Positions 41,161 through 50,255 of a DNA stretch of 64,000 nt are shown piece after piece. A model generated the notes under the pieces. That model searched no databases. It worked only from the letters and a program-made list of their open reading frames with translations, and was not told the DNA's origin. Where the stretch lies: NCBI RefSeq assembly GCF_031846505.1, contig NZ_JAVRHP010000006.1, positions 1 through 64,000 on the forward strand. The letters run 5' to 3'. Made by a program: the position numbers and the translations under genes. Within the stretch, counting starts at the first letter, position 1, and each line of letters begins with the position of its first letter. Origin of the DNA: Autumnicola edwardsiae (GTDB taxonomy: Bacteria; Bacteroidota; Bacteroidia; Flavobacteriales; Flavobacteriaceae).

Positions 41161-41925
41161 ATGATAGAAATTAAAGATCTACATAAAAGTTTTGCTGAAC
41201 AAGATGTCCTTAAAGGGGTCAATTTTGTATTTGATACCGGAAAAACAAACCTTATTATAGGACAATCCGGCTCGGGGAAAAGTGTTCTGTTGAAGTCTAT
41301 GCTGGGTTTATTTACTCCGGAAAAAGGAACTATTGAATATGACGGAAAACCTTATTCTAGTTTTAATCCGGAGCAAAAGCGTGATCTTCGGAAAGAAATT
41401 GGAATGCTCTTCCAGGGAGGTGCTCTTTTTGATTCAATGACGGTTGAAGAAAATGTGATGTTCCCTCTAAGAATGTTTAAAAAGGGGCGCAAGAAAGATC
41501 ATCTGGAAAGGGTTAATGAAGTTCTGGAAAGGGTAAACCTTACCGGTAACGGAAAAAAATTCCCCGCAGAAATTAGTGGTGGTATGCAAAAAAGGGTGGC
41601 CATAGCCCGCGCAATTGTAAACAAGCCAAAATATCTGTTTTGTGATGAGCCCAACTCGGGACTTGATCCAAAAACAGCCACTGTTATAGATAACCTTATC
41701 CACGAACTTACGGTAGAATATGATATTACTACCGTCGTAATCACCCACGACATGAATTCTGTTCTGGAAATAGGAGAAAATATCGCTTTCCTTAAAGATG
41801 GCGTACTTGCCTGGAAAGGTGACAAAAGCGAGATTTTTAAAACCGACAACGAGGCGGTAACGGATTTTGTATATTCTTCAGATTTATTTAAAAAAGTAAA
41901 ACAGGCGCAACTCCAGGGGCTGTAG
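41161..41925 (+). CDS. MlaF-type ABC transporter ATP-binding protein
   Basis: A 254-residue ATPase pairing with the permease just upstream. Walker A GQSGSGKSVLLKSML, Q-loop GMLFQGGALFDSMTVEENVM, signature ISGGMQKRVAIARA, Walker B YLFCDEPNSGLDP and the switch His in VVITHDMNSVLEIGE. The LFQGGALFDS segment and PNSGLDP are typical of MlaF. Its stop is 1 base from the stop of the convergent DUF389 gene, leaving no room for a terminator. Confidence 0.92.
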   Translation: MIEIKDLHKSFAEQDVLKGVNFVFDTGKTNLIIGQSGSGKSVLLKSMLGLFTPEKGTIEYDGKPYSSFNPEQKRDLRKEIGMLFQGGALFDSMTVEENVMFPLRMFKKGRKKDHLERVNEVLERVNLTGNGKKFPAEISGGMQKRVAIARAIVNKPKYLFCDEPNSGLDPKTATVIDNLIHELTVEYDITTVVITHDMNSVLEIGENIAFLKDGVLAWKGDKSEIFKTDNEAVTDFVYSSDLFKKVKQAQLQGL

Positions 41926-41926
41926 A

Positions 41927-43366
41927 TCAATTTAGAGATTGTACCGCAAGCGTATCCAGAGATAACCTCACCTGAAGCCAGTCCCTTAGTTTTTCCATTT
42001 CCCGCTGCCGGGCATTCCTGGGAAGGGAATTATCCCATTTAACATTAAAAGTAGGAATAGTATCTATACGTGAAAAATCAGTTACGATATTATTGGAATA
42101 ACTTATCTGCTCGAGATTAGTATAATTAATTTGCGCTTCCCTGCTTATGGCTTCAAAAGGAATTCCTGCCGCCCTGTACCTCAAAAGTTCATTTTCCAGA
42201 AGCTGGATACGCGCATCCTTATCTTCCACAACCTGCTGGTTCCTCACATAAAGATCCTCAAGTATGCCCGCCCTAACTTCAGAAGAAAGGCGCTCTGCCA
42301 TTTCAGAACTTTGATCAGTTCCCTGGTGGATTCTAAGGTTTACATCCTGCAGTTCATCCAAAGATTTTATTTCTTCCACCCAGTCCTGGATCTGTGATTG
42401 TGGAACGGGGCGACCAATTAGGTAAACATCCACAAATTTAGTTTTGTAATCCTGTGCAAATTTTACAACTTCAGCTCCGGGAAAATCGATCTGATTTTCT
42501 ACGAACTCTCTGGTCCTGGTTACAAAAACCTGCTCCCTAAGGAGGTTTATAAACAGAAAAATACTTGGAATCATTACAAGGACGGCGAGTAGAGAAGCCA
42601 GCCTGGCCGTATTTCTTCTCCGCTTACTGTTGGCATACCTCACTAATGGGAAACCAAGGATTTTTGCCACCACAAATGTAGAAAGGGCTATAAAAACAGA
42701 ATTTATGGCAAAAAGATAGAGAGCTCCCCCGGCATATTCCCAATTGGCAATGGCTAAACCATAACCCACTGTACAGAGCGGTGGCATAAGGGCTGTCGCA
42801 ATAGCAACCCCCATAATTACGCTGGCAATAGTCCCTTTTTTTGTCTTGGCCACGATTAGAGCCAAACCACCAAAGATCGCCACAAGAACATCCAGGATTG
42901 TAGGATAGGTACGCGCTACAAGTTCAGGCGTCTCCTGTTCAATTGGAGAAATAAGAAAGTAGAGGTAGGCGGTTAAAACGCTTAGCACTACCATTACCGC
43001 AAGATTGATTAGTGAACGCTTTAAAGTATCGATGTCATTAATGGCAACAGACAAGCCAACTCCAACAATTGGTCCCATTAGGGGAGAAATTAGCATCGCT
43101 CCAATTACTACGGCAGGACTACTTACATTAAGACCTATGGAAGCCACAAAAATTGAGAAAATAAGGATCCAGGCGTTATGCCCTTTAAAAGAAATATCTT
43201 TCTTCACCATTTCTATGGTGGTCTCCCTGTCGGTGTCGGTAAGGATATCCAGTAATTCTGAAAAGAACGACCGGGAGTGTTTTATCAGATGTTTTGCGTC
43301 TGAAGAGAGCTTTGCATTGCTGTTCCCGCTTCCGGGATCAGTTGAAGAATTTTCTTTGTTTTCCAT
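41927..43366 (-). CDS. DUF389 (TIGR00341) membrane protein
   Basis: A 479-residue membrane protein. The DUF389 block runs about residues 60-290: FSIFVASIGLNVSSPAVVIG, AMLISPLMGPIVGVGLSVAI, GVAIATALMPPLCTVGYGLA, AIFGGLALIVAKTKK. It is followed by a soluble C-terminal region of about 190 residues with a predicted coiled coil (VVEDKDARIQLLENELLRYR) not found in all members. Substrate unknown. Last gene of a minus-strand cluster with manC, SprT-like, SDR and M28 peptidase genes with gaps of 1-11 bases. Confidence 0.85.
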   Translation of the reverse strand: MENKENSSTDPGSGNSNAKLSSDAKHLIKHSRSFFSELLDILTDTDRETTIEMVKKDISFKGHNAWILIFSIFVASIGLNVSSPAVVIGAMLISPLMGPIVGVGLSVAINDIDTLKRSLINLAVMVVLSVLTAYLYFLISPIEQETPELVARTYPTILDVLVAIFGGLALIVAKTKKGTIASVIMGVAIATALMPPLCTVGYGLAIANWEYAGGALYLFAINSVFIALSTFVVAKILGFPLVRYANSKRRRNTARLASLLAVLVMIPSIFLFINLLREQVFVTRTREFVENQIDFPGAEVVKFAQDYKTKFVDVYLIGRPVPQSQIQDWVEEIKSLDELQDVNLRIHQGTDQSSEMAERLSSEVRAGILEDLYVRNQQVVEDKDARIQLLENELLRYRAAGIPFEAISREAQINYTNLEQISYSNNIVTDFSRIDTIPTFNVKWDNSLPRNARQREMEKLRDWLQVRLSLDTLAVQSLN

Positions 43367-43369
43367 CTG

Positions 43370-44449
43370 TTAACCAAGTTTATCCCCAAACTTTTCTATT
43401 GCCTTTTGTCGTATTTCCTTTATCGCCTGTTCATTTTTCTTCGGAACAATAAGCAGTACCTGCTCGTTCTCCAGAACTATGTAATCTTTAAGACCTTCCA
43501 GGACGACAATTTTGTTTTCTTCTGCCCTAACAATATTACCTTCAGCTTCAAATGGAAGCAACCGTGCATTTATTACTGTATTACCGGCATCATCCTGCGG
43601 AAGTTGCTCCTGTAAAGATCCCCAGGTCCCCAGGTCGTTCCATCCAAAATTGGCCGGGATCATAAAGACATTTTCGGCTTTTTCAATAATGCCGTAATCT
43701 ATCGAAATTTTGTTGGCAAGGTGATAATTGTCATTTATGAACCCCTGTTCTTCCTCTGTATTCCAATAGTCTTTTCCCTTCTGAAAAAGATTAAACATCT
43801 CAGGAAGATACTTTTCAAAGTTTTTAATTATTGAAGATACATTCCAGATAAAGATTCCGGCGTTCCAGGCATAATTACCTTCTTCCAGAAATTTTTCCGC
43901 TCTTTTGAAGGTGGGTTTTTCTGTAAATTGTTCTACAGGAATAAGCCTTTTATCTTCAGACTGTTCAAATTTTATATATCCGTAACCTGTGTTTGGAAAA
44001 GTTGGTTTTATCCCCAGCGTTACCAGTTTGTCACTATCATCAACAGCTTCAAAAGCAAAATTAAGGTCATCAACAAACTTATCTACGCCCTGTATCCAAT
44101 GGTCGCTGGGTGCCACTATCATTTTGGCATCTTTGTTCCTTTCTTGTATTTTGAGAGCAGCAAGCAAAATGCTGGGCGCCGTATCGCGCATCACCGGTTC
44201 CAATACAATTTGCTCCTGTTTAATCCCGGGAATTTGATCTTTTACAGTTTCCTCATAACGCGCGTTGGTAAGAATGTAGATATTTTCCTGCGGAACTATT
44301 TTTAAAAGGCGGGCAAAGGTTGTCTGGATAAGGGTTTCACCGGCGCCTAAAATATCCTGAAATTGCTTGGGACAGGCAGAAGTGCTCACAGGCCAGAACC
44401 TGGAACCGACCCCACCGGCCATTAATATCGCATAATAGTTACTATTCAT
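43370..44449 (-). CDS. manC: Mannose-1-phosphate guanylyltransferase
   Basis: A 359-residue nucleotidyltransferase making GDP-mannose from mannose-1-P and GTP, for polysaccharides and O-antigen. N-terminal ILMAGGVGSRFWPVSTSACP with the pyrophosphorylase signature GxGxRxxP, the EKPTFKRAEKFLEEGNYAWN block, FGWNDLGTWGSL and VVLEGLKDYIVLEN. No PMI cupin domain, so it is the single-function short form. Start ATG 44449, 11 bases after the SprT-like gene's stop, and 3 bases before DUF389. Confidence 0.93.
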   Translation of the reverse strand: MNSNYYAILMAGGVGSRFWPVSTSACPKQFQDILGAGETLIQTTFARLLKIVPQENIYILTNARYEETVKDQIPGIKQEQIVLEPVMRDTAPSILLAALKIQERNKDAKMIVAPSDHWIQGVDKFVDDLNFAFEAVDDSDKLVTLGIKPTFPNTGYGYIKFEQSEDKRLIPVEQFTEKPTFKRAEKFLEEGNYAWNAGIFIWNVSSIIKNFEKYLPEMFNLFQKGKDYWNTEEEQGFINDNYHLANKISIDYGIIEKAENVFMIPANFGWNDLGTWGSLQEQLPQDDAGNTVINARLLPFEAEGNIVRAEENKIVVLEGLKDYIVLENEQVLLIVPKKNEQAIKEIRQKAIEKFGDKLG

Positions 44450-44460
44450 CTAAATTCTGA

Positions 44461-45060
44461 TTAATTTTTTAACAGTTCTACTTCAGCATTTGGCTGAAAT
44501 AAGTAAACCTTTCCTGTTGAAATTTCCAAACATTCGTACCTCTTAATCCTTTTTGGGCCCCGCTTAAAAGTCTTTCCATTGTAAATTCTGAAAACACCTC
44601 CAAAAGGAATTTCGAAGATATAATTTTTATCGTTCTGTGGGTCGTAACTTTTTAAAGCTACAGAAAGTCTCGCGTCGGTATCGCTGCTTGCCTTCGGATT
44701 ACGAAAATGGTTGGCAATCACGGGCAAAAGTTTCGTCGGAAAAATTTCAGGGCGAATAAACGGAAGCATTAAATTGCGGAATGTGATCTTCCATTCGGCG
44801 CCGTGGGGTTTAATATTCCTTCCGAACTCGTTAAAAGCCACCAGGTGCGCGATTTCGTGTATTAAGGTAATTAAAAACCGGTATTTGTTCAGGTTCGCAT
44901 TTATGGTAATTTGCTGTACTCCGTCTGGCATTTTCCGGTAATCGCCATGCCTTGTCCTGCGTTCATTTACAATTTTAAGGTGCACATTATTGGACTGAAT
45001 AAGCACAAAAACGGGCTCCAGCGCATGACTGGGCAAATATTTCTCAAGAATATGCTTCAT
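44461..45060 (-). CDS. SprT-like zinc metalloprotease domain protein
   Basis: A 199-residue protein with the HExxH motif in LITLIHEIAHLVAFNEFGRN (about residues 64-83) and a downstream HGAEWKITFRNLM supplying the third ligand His. C-terminal RIYNGKTFKRGPKRIKRYEC is a short beta/zinc-ribbon-like tail. SprT/SPRTN relatives cleave DNA-protein crosslinks; bacterial members are poorly studied. Sits within an operon with the SDR gene (6 bases upstream) and manC. Confidence 0.85.
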   Translation of the reverse strand: MKHILEKYLPSHALEPVFVLIQSNNVHLKIVNERRTRHGDYRKMPDGVQQITINANLNKYRFLITLIHEIAHLVAFNEFGRNIKPHGAEWKITFRNLMLPFIRPEIFPTKLLPVIANHFRNPKASSDTDARLSVALKSYDPQNDKNYIFEIPFGGVFRIYNGKTFKRGPKRIKRYECLEISTGKVYLFQPNAEVELLKN

Positions 45061-45066
45061 TAAAAT

Positions 45067-45747
45067 TTATGGAGTACTGTTGGAAACCTGTAATAATTTG
45101 CCGTTGTAGAATTTATTTCCTGTTAAACTGAAGTTGAAAATGTATTTTGCCATTTCTTCTGCAGAAAGTGGTGCTTTATAACCGGGAAAAGCCTCTTCCA
45201 GCATTTCTGTTTGTACTGCTCCCAGGGCTAAAACGTTAAAAGAAGGTCCAGTTTCCTTATATTCTTCAGCAAGTAACTCAGTTAAAGTAATTATGGCGGC
45301 TTTGCTGGAACTATAGGCCGATAATCCAGGAAATTTCATGCTCCCTTGTACACCGCCCATCGTGCTTATATTCACCACATGAGCATCCTTCTTCATAAAA
45401 GGCAATATTTCCTGAAGGAGCCCCACCACACCCATCACGTTTGTTTGATAGACGCTGTTAAAATTTTCCAGACTAAGTTCCTGAAAAGGTTTATTGATGA
45501 GCATCCCCGCGTTATTGACAAGAATATCAACTTTTTCCCATTCTGAAGAAACAAACCTGCTTACTTTTTCAAGATCTTCTTTTTTCGTAATATCGCAGGC
45601 TAGTACTTCTACATTCTTAAGATGAAGGTTGGAAACAGGCTTCGTATCCCTGGAGAGGGCAAGAATTTTATGGCCTGCTTCAGCAAATTTTTTGGTTAGT
45701 TCAAAACCAATTCCCCTGCTTGTTCCGGTGATAATCACATGCTTCAT
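45067..45747 (-). CDS. Short-chain dehydrogenase/reductase
   Basis: A 226-residue NAD(P)-dependent SDR. Nucleotide-binding GTSRGIGFELTKKFAEAG (8-25), LVNNAGMLINKPF, the catalytic Ser in VVNISTMGGVQGS and YxxxK in LSAYSSSKAAIITLTEL. Classical SDR of short length, compatible with 3-oxoacyl-ACP reductase-like or sepiapterin reductase-like activity; substrate not assignable. Starts 1 base before the M28 peptidase gene's stop region on the same strand. Confidence 0.88.
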   Translation of the reverse strand: MKHVIITGTSRGIGFELTKKFAEAGHKILALSRDTKPVSNLHLKNVEVLACDITKKEDLEKVSRFVSSEWEKVDILVNNAGMLINKPFQELSLENFNSVYQTNVMGVVGLLQEILPFMKKDAHVVNISTMGGVQGSMKFPGLSAYSSSKAAIITLTELLAEEYKETGPSFNVLALGAVQTEMLEEAFPGYKAPLSAEEMAKYIFNFSLTGNKFYNGKLLQVSNSTP

Positions 45748-45748
45748 T

Positions 45749-46735
45749 TTAATTCAATTTTATTTCTTTTTCTTCAGTAGTTGTCATTTTTGATATTGCG
45801 GGAAAGATCGCTTCTATTAAATTGGCCATATGCTGAAAATTCATATTATCGGCCTCATCAGAAACGTGGTGATAATATTCATAATTTGTAAAATCGAAAG
45901 TACTAATGGTTTGTGCCGGAACATTAAATTCTTCAAAAAACGGATAATTGTCACTCCGCTGAAAGAGGTTGTATTCCTTAGCCTGCGGTAAAAAACCCAA
46001 GACCTTCTCCCCGGCGTATTCATTAAACTTTTCAGCAAAATTTGAATTTTCGTAACCGGTTAAATATGCCAAATGATCCTTTCCCTGCATGGGAACACCA
46101 ATCATTTCCAGGTTAACCACAGCGTACAGATCAAGATTTTCAGCTTTTAACTTCTGCGCAATATGCTCAGAGCCCGTAAGGCCCAATTCTTCACCAGAAA
46201 AGAGGATAAACAGCAAACTCCGGCCATTATTGTCCGTTTCAGCAAACTTTCCGGCCAGTTCCATCACCGCGACAGTGCCCGCGGCGTTGTCGTTAGCTCC
46301 GTTTGCAATAGAATCGTTGCCCACAGCTTCACCGAAGCCAATATGGTCGTAATGAGCGCCTATTATTATAAATTCATCCTTTAATTCCGGATCATTACCC
46401 TCTAAAAAACCTACAACATTAAATGCCTCTTTCCCTTCAACTTCAAAGCGGTCCCGGTAATCTTCAAAATAGGGTTCTACATTATGCTCACGGAAGTATT
46501 CTTCAATAAAAGTTGCGGCCTTTTCTATGCCTTCAGTCCCCGTGGCCCTTCCCTGGAGCTCATCTGAAGCTAAAAAGCCTAAATTTTCTTCAATTTTGGC
46601 TTCTGAAACCTCAAAACCGGCCATTTCTGCGTCCTGAACGGCAGAATTTGTTGAAGTTTTATCCTGAGTGGAGTTACAGGCCAGGAAAACGGCTGCAAAA
46701 AGCAACGCAGTTAATTTAAAAATGTTGTTTTTCAT
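45749..46735 (-). CDS. M28 family aminopeptidase lipoprotein
   Basis: A 328-residue exported zinc peptidase. Lipoprotein signal MKNNIFKLTALLFAAVFLAC (Cys20). Zinc ligands: IIGAHYDHIGFGEA (His, Asp), ANGANDNAAGTVAVME (Asp), LFSGEELGLTGSEH (catalytic/bridging Glu-Glu) and later the YPFFEEFNVPAQTISTF and YYHHVSDEADN region with the last His. Likely removes N-terminal amino acids from peptides in the periplasm or on the surface. First gene of the minus-strand cluster that ends in DUF389. Contains CGATATTTGCCATTT upstream (46765-46779 minus), similar to the recurrent 16-base word. Confidence 0.9.
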   Translation of the reverse strand: MKNNIFKLTALLFAAVFLACNSTQDKTSTNSAVQDAEMAGFEVSEAKIEENLGFLASDELQGRATGTEGIEKAATFIEEYFREHNVEPYFEDYRDRFEVEGKEAFNVVGFLEGNDPELKDEFIIIGAHYDHIGFGEAVGNDSIANGANDNAAGTVAVMELAGKFAETDNNGRSLLFILFSGEELGLTGSEHIAQKLKAENLDLYAVVNLEMIGVPMQGKDHLAYLTGYENSNFAEKFNEYAGEKVLGFLPQAKEYNLFQRSDNYPFFEEFNVPAQTISTFDFTNYEYYHHVSDEADNMNFQHMANLIEAIFPAISKMTTTEEKEIKLN

Positions 46736-46828
46736 GTTTTTAAGCTATTTAAGAAGTGCTTTAAAAATGGCAAATATCGACCTATAGTTAATGATGCGGC
46801 CGTTTAAAACCCGTTGGCGCTAAAGATA

Positions 46829-46855
46829 AAAAAATCCCACTTAGTGTGGGATTTT
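46829..46855 (-). terminator. Rho-independent terminator after pdhC
   Basis: On the minus strand AAATCCCAC, a 5-base loop, GTGGGATTT, then T run. Starts 28 bases beyond the pdhC stop. Confidence 0.8.
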
Positions 46856-46882
46856 AATAGTGTTTATTGAAAAAAGCCGGTG

Positions 46883-48568
46883 TTATGCCAACATAGTTAC
46901 CGGGTTCTCCATATATGTTTTTAATGTTTGAAGGAAAGCCGCTCCCGTAGCTCCATCCACAGTTCTGTGGTCACAGGCTAAGGTAAGCTTCATGGTGTTT
47001 CCAACTACAATTTGTCCGTTTTTAACCACCGGCTTCTCTACAATCGTTCCTACGGAAAGAATAGCGGAATTCGGCTGATTAATAATACTTGTAAATTCTA
47101 CAATCCCGAACATTCCAAGGTTAGAAACTGTAAAAGTACTGCCTTCCATCTCCTGAGGCTGTAGCTTTTTGTTCTTGGCCTTACCGGCAAGGTTTTTCAC
47201 GTTACCGCCAATTTGCGTCATAGACATCTGGTCTGCAAATTTAAGCACAGGTACCACAAGCCCTTCTTCTACTGCAACGGCCACACCCATGTGGATATGT
47301 TTTGCAAGTTTCATAGACTCACCGGTCCACTGGCTGTTTACCTGCGGATGTTTTCTAAGCGCCATTGCACTTGCCTTAATCACCATATCGTTAAAGGAAA
47401 CCTTTACATCTGGCATTTCGTTAATCTGCTTACGGGAAGCCATCGCGTTTTGCATATCCACCTCTATAGTAAGGTAATAATGCGGAGCGGTAAATTTAGA
47501 TTCACCTAACCTCTTGGCAATCACTTTACGCATCTGAGAATTCTTCACTTCCTCAAAACTTTCTTCGCCGGCAGGAACATAAGGCTGTACAGAAGCTCTT
47601 TGCTCTTCGCTACCTGCAGTACCCTGCGTTTGCTCAGCAGATTTTTCTGAAGGTTTGTAAGACTCGATGTCTTTCTTAACAATTCTTCCGTTTTCTCCGG
47701 AACCTTCTACTTTTGAAAGATCAATTCCTTTTTCTTCAGCCATTTTCTTGGCTAGCGGAGAAGCAAAAATTCTTCCGCCGTCTTTAGATTCTGAAGTTGT
47801 AGCGCTTTTTTCTTCTGTAGCAGCTATATCTTTCTGCTTTTCTGCAGTTTTATCTTCTTTTTTATCAGATTTCTTATCAGATTTTCCTGAAGATTTCTTT
47901 GCACCACCTTCACTTATTCCGGAAACATCTGTCCCTTCAGGGCCGATAATTGCCAAAAGGCTGTCTACTTTTGCAGTTTCGCCTTCCTGGATCCCGATTT
48001 TAAGCAAAGTTCCTTCATAGAAAGATTCAAATTCCATCGTCGCCTTATCGGTTTCAATTTCAGCAAGAATATCTCCTTCTTCAACTTTATCACCTTCTTT
48101 TTTAAGCCAGCTCGCCACAGTTCCTTCTTCCATGGTGTCACTAAGGCGGGGCATGTTTATGATTTCCACTCCTTCAGGAATTTCACCATCACCACTTTCT
48201 TCAGAATCATCTTCATCTGAAGCATCTTCTTCAGATTCCTCTTTAGATTTCTCCTTTTTATCATCAGAAGATTCCTCTTCTTTCTTATCAGACGAGCCAC
48301 CGCCGTTAATAAGGTCAGAAATATCCTCCCCTTCTTCACCAATTATAGCCAAAAGGGTATCAACAGGTGCAGTTTCACCTTCTTCAATACCTATATGGAG
48401 CAAGGTACCTTCGTAGAAAGATTCAAACTCCATAGTCGCCTTATCGGTTTCTATTTCGGCAAGAATATCTCCTTCTTCAACCTTATCACCTTTTTTCTTT
48501 AGCCACTGTGCCACAACACCTTCTTCCATGGTGTCGCTCAATCGCGGCATATTAATTACTTCAGCCAT
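46883..48568 (-). CDS. pdhC: Pyruvate dehydrogenase E2, dihydrolipoamide acetyltransferase
   Basis: A 561-residue core subunit that transfers acetyl from E1 to CoA. Two N-terminal lipoyl domains (about 1-80 and 134-215), each with the lipoylated Lys in ETDKATMEF (Lys43 in the first); they are almost the same in sequence. Long charged Ser/Glu/Lys linkers; E1/E3-binding domain RIFASPLAKKMAEEKGIDLS (about 266-285); catalytic domain from about 330 ending with the active site ACDHRTVDGATGAAFL. Three bases separate it from pdhA upstream. E1-beta (pdhB) is at 4516-5493. Gene symbol aceF is also in use. Confidence 0.95.
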   Translation of the reverse strand: MAEVINMPRLSDTMEEGVVAQWLKKKGDKVEEGDILAEIETDKATMEFESFYEGTLLHIGIEEGETAPVDTLLAIIGEEGEDISDLINGGGSSDKKEEESSDDKKEKSKEESEEDASDEDDSEESGDGEIPEGVEIINMPRLSDTMEEGTVASWLKKEGDKVEEGDILAEIETDKATMEFESFYEGTLLKIGIQEGETAKVDSLLAIIGPEGTDVSGISEGGAKKSSGKSDKKSDKKEDKTAEKQKDIAATEEKSATTSESKDGGRIFASPLAKKMAEEKGIDLSKVEGSGENGRIVKKDIESYKPSEKSAEQTQGTAGSEEQRASVQPYVPAGEESFEEVKNSQMRKVIAKRLGESKFTAPHYYLTIEVDMQNAMASRKQINEMPDVKVSFNDMVIKASAMALRKHPQVNSQWTGESMKLAKHIHMGVAVAVEEGLVVPVLKFADQMSMTQIGGNVKNLAGKAKNKKLQPQEMEGSTFTVSNLGMFGIVEFTSIINQPNSAILSVGTIVEKPVVKNGQIVVGNTMKLTLACDHRTVDGATGAAFLQTLKTYMENPVTMLA

Positions 48569-48571
48569 AAT

Positions 48572-49573
48572 TTAGTTTACTTTATGTGATAAAAACGGGT
48601 AGTCTTCCTGTTCATAAACCACGTCGTACATAATATTTTTATCAGGGAAATCTGACTCTTCAGCAAATTTCTCACATTCTGATACTTTATCTTTAACGCG
48701 TTTATCTATTTCTTTGATCTCCTTCTCAGAAGCGTATTTTTTATCTTTTATAACATCCAACACCTGGGTGATAGGATCGAGTTTCTGATACTCGGCCACC
48801 TCATCTTTGGTACGGTACTTTTGGGCATCACTCATAGAGTGCCCACGATATCTGTATGTTTTTAATTCAAGAAAAGTTGGTCCGTTTCCTTTTCTCGCCC
48901 TGTCGATTGCCTCATCTAAAGCTTCAGCAACTTTTACTGCATTCATCGCATCTACAGGTCCACAAGGCATCTCGTAACCCTGCCCAAGTTTCCAGATATC
49001 TGTTCCTTTCGAGGTACGGGCTACAGATGTTCCCATAGCATACCCGTTATTCTCTACACAAAAAACAACCGGAAGGTCCATTTTTACAGCCATATTAAGC
49101 GTTTCATGAAGTGCTCCCTGGCGCGTGGCTCCATCACCCATAAAAGTTAGCGTCACAGCATCTCTTTTGAAATACTTATCTGCAAAGGCAAGACCTGCCC
49201 CCAGGGGAATTTGTCCACCTACAATACCATGACCTCCGTAAAATCTGTGTTCCTTAGAGAAAATATGCATAGATCCTCCAAGACCCTGAGAAGTACCTGT
49301 GCCTTTTCCATAAAGCTCTGCCATTACCCTTTTAGGGTCTACACCCATTCCTATAGGCTGCACGTGGTTACGGTAAGCAGTAATCATTTTATCTTTTTCC
49401 AAATCCATAGCGTGAAGAGCTCCCGCAAGAATAGCTTCCTGCCCGTTATAAAGGTGTAAGAAACCTCTAACCTTCTGCTGAATATAAACCTGCGCAAGTT
49501 TATCTTCAAATTTGCGCCAAAATAACATATCCTCGTACCACTTTAAGTAGGTGGCTTTTGTGATTTTCTTCAT
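48572..49573 (-). CDS. pdhA: Pyruvate dehydrogenase E1 component, alpha subunit
   Basis: A 333-residue TPP-binding subunit. Start MKKITKATYLKWYEDMLFWR; GTSQGLGGSMHIFSKEHRFY, the TPP motif FMGDGATRQGALHETLNM to VENNGYAMGT, and the phosphorylation-loop-like RYRGHSMSDAQKYRTKDEV are visible. Operon with pdhC, 3 bases apart. A minus-strand TATTTTTG at 49624-49631, exact TAnnTTTG, is the likely promoter. Confidence 0.95.
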   Translation of the reverse strand: MKKITKATYLKWYEDMLFWRKFEDKLAQVYIQQKVRGFLHLYNGQEAILAGALHAMDLEKDKMITAYRNHVQPIGMGVDPKRVMAELYGKGTGTSQGLGGSMHIFSKEHRFYGGHGIVGGQIPLGAGLAFADKYFKRDAVTLTFMGDGATRQGALHETLNMAVKMDLPVVFCVENNGYAMGTSVARTSKGTDIWKLGQGYEMPCGPVDAMNAVKVAEALDEAIDRARKGNGPTFLELKTYRYRGHSMSDAQKYRTKDEVAEYQKLDPITQVLDVIKDKKYASEKEIKEIDKRVKDKVSECEKFAEESDFPDKNIMYDVVYEQEDYPFLSHKVN

Positions 49574-49623
49574 ATCAAAGTATAAAATTTAGGCCGGACA
49601 CATGGATTTTGCCAAGCGGATAA

Positions 49624-49631
49624 CAAAAATA
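49624..49631 (-). promoter_or_regulatory. Putative -7 promoter element of pdhAC
   Basis: TATTTTTG on the minus strand, about 50 bases before the pdhA ATG. Confidence 0.45.
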
Positions 49632-49683
49632 CTATTTTCAACAAGAATGAAAAACAGTTTTGCTGCAAAAAATAACGAAAACC

Positions 49684-50166
49684 TTATAAGCTGTTCCTGT
49701 CGAATATTAATGGCAACAGATCCCTGACAGATTTAGCTTTTAAAATTTTTCCTGTTTCGCCCATAAAATACAGCTCAATAGCGGCATCCTGGTTCACCTC
49801 ATATTCTGCCATTACCTGCCTGCAGGCACCACAGGGCGAAATGGGCGCAGCAACTATATGCTTAAGTGATTTTGCCGAAATAGCTACTTTCTTCATTTTT
49901 ACCCCCGGATATTTTGATCCTGCGTAGAAAAATGCCGTACGCTCGGCACAAAGTCCCGAAGGGTAAGATGCATTTTCCTGATTACTTCCTGTTACCACCT
50001 CATCATTTTCCAGAAGAATTGCCGCACCAACATTAAATTCAGAATATGGCGCGTAGGCATTATCCCTGGCCTCAAAAGCTTCTTGCATTAACACAGAGAC
50101 TTCCCGGGGCAGCTCGTCGAGAGAATCGTAAACTTCCAGGTGAGAAGTGATTTTTAAAGATTTCAT
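49684..50166 (-). CDS. cdd: Cytidine deaminase
   Basis: A 160-residue zinc enzyme deaminating cytidine/deoxycytidine to uridine. Zinc and catalytic site: NASYPSGLCAERTAFFYAG (Cys-Ala-Glu) and SPCGACRQVMAEY (Cys-x2-Cys). AYAPYSEFNVGAAILLEN is the family N-terminal strand. Slightly longer than the tetrameric form (about 130) by an N-terminal segment (MKSLKITSHLEVYDSLDELP). Stands between pdhA and porV on the minus strand, with the porV terminator immediately before it. Confidence 0.93.
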   Translation of the reverse strand: MKSLKITSHLEVYDSLDELPREVSVLMQEAFEARDNAYAPYSEFNVGAAILLENDEVVTGSNQENASYPSGLCAERTAFFYAGSKYPGVKMKKVAISAKSLKHIVAAPISPCGACRQVMAEYEVNQDAAIELYFMGETGKILKAKSVRDLLPLIFDRNSL

Positions 50167-50202
50167 AGCATTTTATTGGAAACCCAAGTTAGTTCAAACA
50201 AA

Positions 50203-50232
50203 AAAAGTATCAAATCGGGATAAGATACTTTT
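50203..50232 (-). terminator. Rho-independent terminator after porV
   Basis: On the minus strand AAAAGTATC, 12-base loop, GATACTTTT and further T. It is 24 bases beyond the porV stop. Confidence 0.75.
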
Positions 50233-50255
50233 AAGGGATTGTATTTTCTTCAGCA

